Source: Deltaproteobacteria bacterium RIFOXYA12_FULL_61_11 (GTDB lineage Bacteria > Bdellovibrionota_F > JAHFAK01 > YA12-FULL-61-11). Taken from it: a DNA stretch of 28,600 nt. Positions 22,633-28,600 of the stretch are shown here, in pieces; position 1 is the first letter of the stretch; every line of letters begins with the position of its first letter. Made by a program: the position numbers and the translations under genes. The notes under the pieces were generated by a model. That model was not told the DNA's origin, did no database searches, and worked only from the letters and a program-made list of their open reading frames with translations. The stretch is taken from the NCBI GenBank assembly GCA_001799195.1, contig MGSU01000291.1, positions 1 to 28,600 of the forward strand, read 5' to 3'.

Positions 22633-22673
22633 TTGGGTCATTAGCAATCCGAGCATAGGGGGGTCAACCGGAA

Positions 22674-23417
22674 TTGGCAGGCTTGAGCGGGTTCATCCAT
22701 GGTTTTCAGGAAAGCCGTCGGGCAAAACGGTTGGACCGGGCCGCGAAAATGCTGCGGCAGAAGACGGCGACCGAGGAACAACGCCGGGTGGCCTATGAAG
22801 AAATCGAGAATAACCCCGGAGCAGAGGCCGCCGAAGCCCTGCTCAACCGCTATGACTTCACCATCGAGAAGACCATTGCCGACCTCGAGGAGAAGGAGTG
22901 GATCCACGACCTGCTCATCGGCTGGGGGGAGGTCGTGGTCGAGCCGGTCAAGGCCTACCTCCGTCGGGCAGCGCAGATCGCCTGGCCGGTCAAGATCTTG
23001 GCCGCGCTGATCCCTCGCGAGGAATTGCTCGAGTTCTTGTTCCTGCTCATGCCCGAGGGGGACACCATCTTCGATGAGAACTCCCACCAGCGGGCCATCG
23101 AGGTCCTGGCCCAGCTCGGCGAGTTCCGCGATCCGCGCATCTCCCACCTCGCTGCTGGTCTTCTGGGTGACAGCGATGACGACCTCAAGCTGGCCGCGCT
23201 GGCCGCGATCGAACTCCAAGCCGGTGACGAAGAGCGCGAAGCCGTGACCGCCGCCTTCCTCGCCGAAGAAGATAACATCCGGGTCCGCAAACGCATGCTG
23301 GAACTATTCCACGCCAAGGGCTGGTCGGTCGAGAGCATACGCAAAGAAGCAGAAAAACTGCTGCCGCAGGGATACTTCCTCAGCAAGAACCACGTCATCA
23401 AGCAGCGCGACTACTGA
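22674..23417 (+). CDS. HEAT-repeat protein
   Basis: This protein of about 247 residues is almost wholly helical and soluble, with no signal peptide. Tandem helix pairs of HEAT/PBS-lyase type are visible (AIEVLAQLGEFRDPRISHLAAGLL, read as two helices, then a LKLAALAAIELQ pair). Such solenoids are protein-protein scaffolds. The start is uncertain: the first candidate is TTG at 22674, a second TTG lies at 22683, and the first in-frame ATG (22749) would remove the N-terminal helix. Its stop overlaps the stop of the convergent adenylate kinase-like gene by seven bases. A link with AlaRS is suggested only by adjacency. Confidence 0.75.
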   Translation: MAGLSGFIHGFQESRRAKRLDRAAKMLRQKTATEEQRRVAYEEIENNPGAEAAEALLNRYDFTIEKTIADLEEKEWIHDLLIGWGEVVVEPVKAYLRRAAQIAWPVKILAALIPREELLEFLFLLMPEGDTIFDENSHQRAIEVLAQLGEFRDPRISHLAAGLLGDSDDDLKLAALAAIELQAGDEEREAVTAAFLAEEDNIRVRKRMLELFHAKGWSVESIRKEAEKLLPQGYFLSKNHVIKQRDY

Positions 23418-24100
23418 CGGGTCTTCCCTTTCAATGCAACGTGGGTGGCGATCGTTTCGGCCACCTCGGGGATCGGCTTGGTGCTGTCGATGCGCACCAG
23501 GAGCCCGGCTTTCTCGTAGTGGGCGATGATGGGTCGGCTGGTGGCTTCGCTGAGGTCCAGGCGGCGTTCGATCACGGTCCGGTTGGCATCATCTGGGCGG
23601 CCGCTGGTCTTGCCGCGTTCGAGCAGCCGTTGCAGGGATACTTCCCTCGGCACCTCGAGGAGCACCACGGCCTTGATACGGAAGGGCGCGAGGAGGGTCT
23701 CGAGCAAGGCGACCTGGGCTATGGAGCGGGGCATGCCGTCGAGGATGAAGCCCTTAGGATAGCGCAGGTCGCCCGGGCTGCGAAACAACTCTTCCCCGAG
23801 GATACGCATCACCGTGGTGTCGGCGAGGAGTTCCCCCTTGGCCTGGGCCTGCCGCTCTGCCTCGTTCAGCCGGGCTGCCCGGAGCAGCGCACCGACGGAG
23901 ATGGTCGGCACCCCGAGTTTCGCGGCTAGGCGTTCGGCTTGGGTGCCCTTGCCCGCTCCGGGAGGTCCGAGCATCAGCACGATGATCGGATCGGTTGGGA
24001 CGCTCGGCAGGGGCGCTGCTACAGGGATGGCGTCGGGAGCGGCGAACAGTTCGGCTGAGGTCAAGATGAGGAGCAGGATGGAGCAAGGTAGGGCTTTCAT
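23411..24100 (-). CDS. Exported adenylate kinase homologue
   Basis: The 229-residue protein has a Sec-type signal peptide (MKALPCSILLLILTSAELFA, likely cleavage near residues 20-24) in front of an adenylate kinase fold. Present are the P-loop GPPGAGKGTQ (45-54), GFILDGMPRS (117-126, with Asp121 and Arg125) and the short LID region ERGKTSGRPDD (161-171, with Arg162 and Arg168). The zinc-type long LID is absent. The AMP-site motif, usually STGDMLR, reads SVGALLR (68-74), so the conserved Asp is lost and AMP binding may be altered. The ATG has AGGA 8 bases upstream and no good internal start exists, so the leader is real. Standard adenylate kinase is cytoplasmic; an exported one could act on nucleotides or another phosphoryl acceptor in the periplasm. 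It ends convergently with the HEAT-repeat gene and begins 36 bp after the Cys-repeat gene. Confidence 0.85.
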   Translation of the reverse strand: MKALPCSILLLILTSAELFAAPDAIPVAAPLPSVPTDPIIVLMLGPPGAGKGTQAERLAAKLGVPTISVGALLRAARLNEAERQAQAKGELLADTTVMRILGEELFRSPGDLRYPKGFILDGMPRSIAQVALLETLLAPFRIKAVVLLEVPREVSLQRLLERGKTSGRPDDANRTVIERRLDLSEATSRPIIAHYEKAGLLVRIDSTKPIPEVAETIATHVALKGKTRQ

Positions 24101-24136
24101 GAGTGGAGTCCTTTCTGATACTGGACTAGTGCGAGG

Positions 24137-25711
24137 TCAATCCTCAGGATCAGGCAACAGCGTGCATTCCACAGGGTAGAGGTTGTCGAAGAAGAACACC
24201 TTGTCCATGTAGGTATGGCAGGTGAAACCCTCCCGGCCGCAGGTGAAGCCTGTCCGGCATCCAGCGCCCGCGCAGTTGCCGCAGTACTCGAACAGGGTCT
24301 CGTTGCCGTTGGTGCAGTGTTGCACGCCTTGGCAGAGAAGGACCGGGGGTTCAGGCGGGTCCTCGGGGGGAGGTTCGGACGGCGGTGGTTCCGGCAAGAG
24401 CCTGCATTCCACGGGATAGAGCGTGTCGAAATAGAACTTGATTGAGGCGTAGGTCTCGCAGGTGAAACCCTCCCGGCCGCAGGTGAAGCCGGGCCGGCAC
24501 CCCGCGCCCTCGCAGTTGCCGCAGTACTCGAACAGGGTCTCGTTGCCGTTGGTGCAGTGTTGTACGCCTTGGCAGTCGAGAGCCGGTGGCTCGGGCGGGT
24601 CCTCGGGGGGATCCTCAGGTGGTGGCGGTTCGGGTTCCGGGTCTTCGGGCAAGAGCCGGCATTCCACGGGATAGAGCGTGTCGAAGTAAAACTTCTTCTC
24701 GGCGTAGGTTTCGCAGGTGAAGCCTTCCCGGCCGCAGGTGAAGCCAGGCTGACATCCCGCGCCGGTGCAATTGCCGCAGTACTCGAACAGGGTCTCGCCG
24801 CCGTTGGTGCAGTGCTGCACTCCTTGACAGAGGAGGGCAGGGGGCTCCGGTGGAGAGGGAGGGTCGGGGGGCTGCGGGTCGCAGGGAAGCTGGTACAGTT
24901 TGTCGAAGAAGAACACCTCGGTCGGAGAGGTCTTGCAGGTAAAACCCTCGCGGCTGCAGGTGAACCCCGGCCGGCAGCCCGCGCCGCTGCAGTCACCGCA
25001 ATACTCGAAATAGGTCTCGTTGCCGTTGGTGCAGTGTTGGACCCCCAGGCAGGTGTCCGGTGACGGTGGTTCGGGGGTGGGAGCGGGTTTGGGCAAGAGG
25101 GAGCAGTCCAGGGGATAGCGTTCGTCGAAGTAGAATACCGGTTCTGGAGAGGCGATGCAGGTGAAGCCTTCTTTCTTGCAAACCGATCCGGGATTACACC
25201 CGGGCCCAGCGCAGTCGCCGCAATACTCGAAGTAGGTCTCCTTCCCGTCGGTGCAGTGCTGCACCCCCAGGCACTGCGTGCCGAGATAGCTCCCGGTCTG
25301 TTGAAGCGATGCAGCCAGCGAGGTCGACGCTGGTAACCGTTGGATGTTGAAGTCGTCGATCTCGTCGACGAGTATGGTCGAACGGTCACGATAGGCCTCG
25401 AGGTCCTGGTGCGGGGTTCCGGCCTCTGAGTGGATCGGCTCGGTGCTGGGGAGGGCGAGGGTGGACTCAGGGTCCGGCTTGTCGGGCGCGGGTGTCTGGG
25501 GATCGGGGGAGTCGGGATCTGTGATCGTGGTCTGCTCCGGCTCCGCCGGCTCCTGAACCCCGCTGGATCCTGCTCGGTCGTCGCTGGCCTCTTGCACCTC
25601 GGCGGGATCGACCTCGGCTCCGTCCGTGCTGCAGCCAGTCCCACCGAGCCAGATCAGAGCGGTGATGACGAGAAAAACCGAAGAGCGCGGCCGGAAGGTA
25701 TGGTCGTCCAT
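24137..25711 (-). CDS. Probable lipoprotein with five tandem Cys8 modules
   Basis: The 524-residue protein begins with a signal peptide (FLVITALIWLGGTGC), probably lipidated at the Cys although the lipobox is not ideal. A Pro/Asp/Glu-rich linker fills residues 30-145. Then come five modules beginning at Cys147, 221, 295, 380 and 460, each of 57 residues with eight Cys in the pattern CxGVQHC, FEYCGxC, GC, C, EGFTC and a final C after an aromatic FxFDxxY segment. Pro/Glu-rich linkers of growing length separate them. Four disulfides per module are likely. I do not know the family. The ATG at 25711 is preferred for GGGGGA 7 bases upstream; the frame opens earlier. Modules 3 to 5 are far more alike than 1 and 2, showing recent duplication or conversion. 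It is presumably an extracellular binding or stalk protein. Confidence 0.85.
   Translation of the reverse strand: MDDHTFRPRSSVFLVITALIWLGGTGCSTDGAEVDPAEVQEASDDRAGSSGVQEPAEPEQTTITDPDSPDPQTPAPDKPDPESTLALPSTEPIHSEAGTPHQDLEAYRDRSTILVDEIDDFNIQRLPASTSLAASLQQTGSYLGTQCLGVQHCTDGKETYFEYCGDCAGPGCNPGSVCKKEGFTCIASPEPVFYFDERYPLDCSLLPKPAPTPEPPSPDTCLGVQHCTNGNETYFEYCGDCSGAGCRPGFTCSREGFTCKTSPTEVFFFDKLYQLPCDPQPPDPPSPPEPPALLCQGVQHCTNGGETLFEYCGNCTGAGCQPGFTCGREGFTCETYAEKKFYFDTLYPVECRLLPEDPEPEPPPPEDPPEDPPEPPALDCQGVQHCTNGNETLFEYCGNCEGAGCRPGFTCGREGFTCETYASIKFYFDTLYPVECRLLPEPPPSEPPPEDPPEPPVLLCQGVQHCTNGNETLFEYCGNCAGAGCRTGFTCGREGFTCHTYMDKVFFFDNLYPVECTLLPDPED
24164..25273 (-). repeat. Five tandem module repeats inside the Cys8 lipoprotein gene
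   Basis: Module DNA lies at 25273-25103, 25051-24881, 24829-24659, 24574-24404 and 24334-24164 (minus strand). The last three keep long identical DNA stretches, for example around GAGTACTGCGGCAA and the EGFTC segment. The units are 222, 222, 255 and 240 bases apart, all multiples of three, so changes in repeat number would keep the frame. Confidence 0.9.
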
Positions 25712-25744
25712 ACTTTGATCCCCCTGGTACTCCCAATGGGGTGC

Positions 25745-25774
25745 AGGATAGCACAAGCGGATGCTCCGAACCAA
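25745..25774 (-). promoter_or_regulatory. Possible promoter for the Cys8 lipoprotein gene
   Basis: On the minus strand TTGGTT (25774-25769) and TATCCT (25750-25745) are 18 bases apart, about 35 bases upstream of the ATG at 25711. Both are four of six to consensus. Confidence 0.38.
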
Positions 25775-25822
25775 CTTCAGGTCGAAAACCGGCTCGCTGT
25801 AGAAACCACGATTGCTGTTCTC

Positions 25823-25854
25823 ACCGCTACCTCGTGCGATCGGGGAGGTGCGGT
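25823..25854 (-). terminator. Hairpin downstream of the metalloprotease gene
   Basis: Minus-strand arms ACCGC-A-CCTC and GAGG-TA-GCGGT pair nine bases with a small bulge around an 11-base loop, 32 bases after the protease stop. There is no T tract, so it may slow polymerase or protect the RNA 3' end rather than terminate alone. Confidence 0.35.
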
Positions 25855-25885
25855 AGGGGGATGTACTCGAAAGGCGGTCGAGACG

Positions 25886-28600
25886 TTACAAGACCTCCAG
25901 GTCGGCCAAGATGCTCAGCTCGGCCTCGAACCAGCGGCGCAGGGGTTCCGGCAAGAGCGCGAGTACCGGAGCGGCGATGACTCCGCTCTCGGCGCGGTCG
26001 CTCGAGGTGTCCACCTCGGCCGGGAGCAGACCCTGCGCGGCGAGCCGGTCGACCGCGAGGTAGACTTCTTCTTTGTGTAGGTCGAAGCGTTGCAGCAAGG
26101 GTGGCCGCAGCTCGTCCTCCAGGGCGACGCTCCAGTCAGGGTCGAGGTAGGAGGCTTCGAGCAAGCGCAGCATGCTCCGGCGAGTTCCGGGTGCGAAGAA
26201 GGCAGGGGTGTAGGTGATGGTAACAGCATCATCCGAAGTGTCGCGGCCGAGTTCTGCCACGCTCGCCTCGTTTTGTGTGGACAGCAGCACGGCTGAGGTC
26301 AGTTCGGCCAGGAGGTCCTGGATGGCAGAGACATCGGCCGTGAAGGCGAGGGGTTGCTTGCCGATCCAGAACGCGAAGAGGTCCTGCCGTTGCTCGAGAC
26401 TCTTGATAAGGATCTGATAGTACTCCTTGGCCAGGAGGTCGAAGAAGCCCGCGGCCCGCTGCAGGACCGTGGCCAGGTCCTCCGGAGCGAGCTCGAAGTC
26501 TTCGCTTGCGAGGAACTGTTCGAAGGCCTCGCGCAGCTCGACGACCAGGGCCGGATAGCGCTCGTCCTCAGGACTCGGGCGCAGGTAGTCGAAGACCAGC
26601 TCGGCCAAGCCACCGGCGCGCTTGATTCTCGCAAGGACGTACTGCTCGGTCTCGGTCGTAATGGAATCACGGTTGAGCGCGGAGAGCTCGTAGCGGTTCA
26701 CCTCGGAGGGCCAGTGCTGTTCAATGGCCACAAAGCGGCGCTCCGGCTCCAACGCGGCCAGGATACCCCCGCTCTCGTCCCCGAAGGCCTCGGTCAGACC
26801 GGCCAGGTAGTAGTCGGGGTCGATGCGGAGCTGTTCGACGGGAGTGGACGTGATAGCCCAGAACTCGCTGGCCAGGGCGTAGGCCAGGGTGTGGCGTGCC
26901 TGCAGGACATCGTAGTCGCGGCGGAACAGGAGCGGATCAGGTCCCGCGTCGAAGGCTAGACAATCCTGATAGAGCGAGTAGTACTCCAGCGTGTCGCTGC
27001 AGAAGGGGATGGTTGGTAAGTCGGAGAGGGGCACGGCGTCGTACGCCCACCGGATGGCCTTGATGTCGTATGGTAAGGCCTCGGAGGCGATGGTGCGGCC
27101 GAGCATTCCCTGCTCCAGGTCCTGGTAGTCCATAACTGACGAAGCGGCGTAATGCCCAGGGGTTACCTCACCCGTGGCGTAGTAATGCTGTACCTCACCC
27201 GCGAAGTCCTCCGGGGGGATGTTGGCTCCGAGGTTGGCCGCGAAGTTGTGCCGCAAACCCAGGACGTGACCTACCTCGTGTGCGACCAGGGCACGGTACG
27301 AGTCGGCGAGCCAACCCTCCCCGGCCGCGGCGTTGGTCGGGAAGAAGAACTGGACCGGGTCGGCCGCGACCATGCCGCCGCCTCTGACGCGGTTGTCCGT
27401 CGCGGAGGGGCGAGCTTCGGCCAGACTGTAGGCCTCGTATTCGGAGACCAGGTAGTTTCGCCAGTCCGGCAGGAAGACGCCTCCGTGGAGGATCTCCCCG
27501 CTCCGCGCATCACCCTGGAACATGGCGTAGGCATAGGGGAGTTCGGCGTCGATCCACTGGATGACGTTGTGCTGCGGGTCGAGCGCGGTGATCGAGGGAT
27601 CGTCGAGACGCTCCACGTGCAGCACCTCGCGGGCGAAGACGAAGTTCCAGTACAGAATGCCCTCTTCGATCGGTTCGAGCAGCTCGGCAGGGGTGTTGGC
27701 GCTGATGGAAAAGGTGATGGGCCGGGTATGGTCCCACTTGAGCACGTTGAACTCGACCTCGCCCCAACCGGCGTTCTCCCCAAAGCGCGGCGCCGTTTCG
27801 AAGAAACCGACCTCGCGTTGGCGGTTCGAGGGGCACGGCTCGAAGCTCTCACTCGGCCGGTAAGGGGAGAAGTCGTGTTTGAGGACCATGGTCGGTATCG
27901 AGCGGGTGGTGAAGGTGCCGCGCACGCTCGCCACTTGGGTGAGCACGATGCGTTCACCCAGGTTGAGCACCTCCTCGAGGTAACTGTCCTCGATCACCTG
28001 GGCCACGACGGCCGAGGTGCTCCCAGGAGAGCAGGTGTCGTCGTCGCCGCAGAGCTCATCGGAGGCGTAGGCATACGATGCATCGAGGACCGCTAGATCC
28101 AGGCCGGCGAGGAAGTCCACGGCCAGGGCCTCGGACGACTCTACGGCCACCGGGAAACTGCCGATCACTCGCAAACGGGGCAATGCGGTGGGCACAGCCA
28201 GGCCCGTGCTGTCCTCGAGCAGGAGCACCTGGTTGCCGCGGCGCACGAAGCGGACCACGGTGGCGAGGTAATAGTCCGGTTCCACCCAGAAAAGCTGCTC
28301 GTAGATCACGCTGACGGCATAACGGAGGTCTACCTCTAGGATGTTTTTTGTGATGACCAGCAGGGGTATCGCGGTAACGGGGTCCTCGATGACGGCGAAG
28401 GGGGTTTCTCCGTCCAAGAGGCCGCTCTCGTCCCAACGGAGCTGCCCGGCCAGGACGTGGTCGCCGGGGAGACCCTCGATACCGGCAGGACCCCGGGGGC
28501 CGGGTGCTCCGGTAGCCCCGGTCAGACCTGCTGCCCCGGGCTGGCCCGGCGTTCCCTCTTGGCCCGAGGCCCCAGGCTCACCGGCCGCGCCTCGGCAGTC
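25886..28600 (-). CDS. Collagen-like stalk fused to a zinc metalloprotease (DUF5117/DUF4953-type met-zincin); 5' end outside the window
   Basis: The frame is open to the edge of the window, so the N-terminus and any signal peptide are missing. The first visible residues (DCRG) lead into fifteen Gly-X-Y triplets (28591-28457). A region typical of the DUF5117 family follows (TRSIPTMVLKHDFSPYRP, KWDHTRPITFSIS, GILYWNFVF). The zinc site is HEVGHVLGLRHNF (about 27280-27242), the three His being zinc ligands and the Glu catalytic, and the met-turn is SVMDY (about 27139-27125), so the protease should be active. The long helical C-terminus (26900-25886) matches the usual DUF4953 tail. EcxA-like met-zincins are the nearest named relatives. 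The collagen stalk would hold the protease away from the cell surface or allow trimer formation. The gene ends about 175 bases upstream of the Cys8 lipoprotein gene. Confidence 0.88.
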   Translation of the reverse strand, partial: DCRGAAGEPGASGQEGTPGQPGAAGLTGATGAPGPRGPAGIEGLPGDHVLAGQLRWDESGLLDGETPFAVIEDPVTAIPLLVITKNILEVDLRYAVSVIYEQLFWVEPDYYLATVVRFVRRGNQVLLLEDSTGLAVPTALPRLRVIGSFPVAVESSEALAVDFLAGLDLAVLDASYAYASDELCGDDDTCSPGSTSAVVAQVIEDSYLEEVLNLGERIVLTQVASVRGTFTTRSIPTMVLKHDFSPYRPSESFEPCPSNRQREVGFFETAPRFGENAGWGEVEFNVLKWDHTRPITFSISANTPAELLEPIEEGILYWNFVFAREVLHVERLDDPSITALDPQHNVIQWIDAELPYAYAMFQGDARSGEILHGGVFLPDWRNYLVSEYEAYSLAEARPSATDNRVRGGGMVAADPVQFFFPTNAAAGEGWLADSYRALVAHEVGHVLGLRHNFAANLGANIPPEDFAGEVQHYYATGEVTPGHYAASSVMDYQDLEQGMLGRTIASEALPYDIKAIRWAYDAVPLSDLPTIPFCSDTLEYYSLYQDCLAFDAGPDPLLFRRDYDVLQARHTLAYALASEFWAITSTPVEQLRIDPDYYLAGLTEAFGDESGGILAALEPERRFVAIEQHWPSEVNRYELSALNRDSITTETEQYVLARIKRAGGLAELVFDYLRPSPEDERYPALVVELREAFEQFLASEDFELAPEDLATVLQRAAGFFDLLAKEYYQILIKSLEQRQDLFAFWIGKQPLAFTADVSAIQDLLAELTSAVLLSTQNEASVAELGRDTSDDAVTITYTPAFFAPGTRRSMLRLLEASYLDPDWSVALEDELRPPLLQRFDLHKEEVYLAVDRLAAQGLLPAEVDTSSDRAESGVIAAPVLALLPEPLRRWFEAELSILADLEVL
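28457..28591 (-). repeat. Collagen-like Gly-X-Y repeat region (15 triplets visible)
   Basis: Fifteen uninterrupted triplets (GAAGEPGASGQEGTPGQPGA onward) precede the protease domain. The series starts four codons from the window edge after DCR, so it may be complete or part of an interrupted longer stalk. Confidence 0.9.

Noticed and set aside
22571-22673. T-box or other tRNA-sensing leader for alaS
   Set aside because: The whole divergent spacer is about 100 bases, with no T-box core or antiterminator pairing.
24164-25273. Regularly spaced repeats that could suggest a CRISPR array
   Set aside because: The units are about 170 bp of coding sequence with coding linkers, not short repeats with unique spacers.
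24097-25644. Minus-strand open frame of 515 codons rich in Pro, Ser, Thr and Arg
   Set aside because: It is the +1 frame of the Cys8 repeat gene; its repeats follow from the module DNA and it has no signal peptide or ribosome site.

Overview
The window reads as chromosomal DNA of a GC-rich Gram-negative bacterium with an at least partly anaerobic energy metabolism. The clues are an [FeFe]-hydrogenase with a NuoF-like partner, a rubredoxin/thiamine-diphosphate enzyme fusion, several lipoprotein signal peptides, and an ECF sigma factor coupled to a transmembrane von Willebrand protein. The many large exported modular proteins (collagen-like, Cys-rich, M23, met-zincin) suggest a Myxococcota or deltaproteobacteria-like lineage. 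That placement is an inference from gene style; no rRNA or marker tree was available.

Layout. (1) 2-2689: end of a NuoF/HydB-type flavoprotein gene and a complete HydA-type hydrogenase gene, an NAD(P)-linked soluble hydrogenase operon. (2) 2690-2999: AT-rich spacer with promoters and a G9 tract. (3) 3000-6589: a Cys-rich, relatively AT-rich exported mosaic protein followed by an M23 peptidase lipoprotein. (4) 6671-8632: double rubredoxin fused to a TPP-dependent (PoxB/IlvB-like) enzyme, preceded by a promoter overlapped by a perfect inverted repeat. (5) 14262-8652 on the minus strand: a tightly packed four-gene operon of ECF sigma factor, anti-sigma-like/vWA membrane protein, polytopic membrane protein and membrane-anchored SGNH hydrolase. 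(6) 14574-16216: a YeiH/UPF0324-like transporter and a 55-residue membrane protein. (7) 16217-17588: an AAA_14/DUF4143 ATPase gene inserted behind the small gene, followed by a second, diverged copy of that gene's last 48 bp. (8) 19664-17610 minus: a collagen-like lipoprotein, preceded by a structured non-coding inverted-repeat element. (9) 22570-19928 minus: alaS, divergent from a HEAT-repeat gene (22674-23417). (10) 24100-23411 minus: an adenylate kinase homologue with a signal peptide. (11) 25711-24137 minus: a probable lipoprotein with five Cys8 modules. (12) 28600-25886 minus: a collagen-like stalk fused to a DUF5117/DUF4953-type met-zincin protease, running off the window.

How the genes may work together. 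Core functions (hydrogen metabolism, alanyl-tRNA synthesis) sit among envelope genes: extracellular spikes and proteases, peptidoglycan hydrolysis, and a sigma-controlled envelope operon. The strongest candidates for something undescribed are the DUF4143 insertion with its duplicated target tail and 25-bp palindromic promoter, the sigma/vWA/membrane-protein/SGNH operon, the rubredoxin-TPP enzyme, and the exported adenylate kinase.
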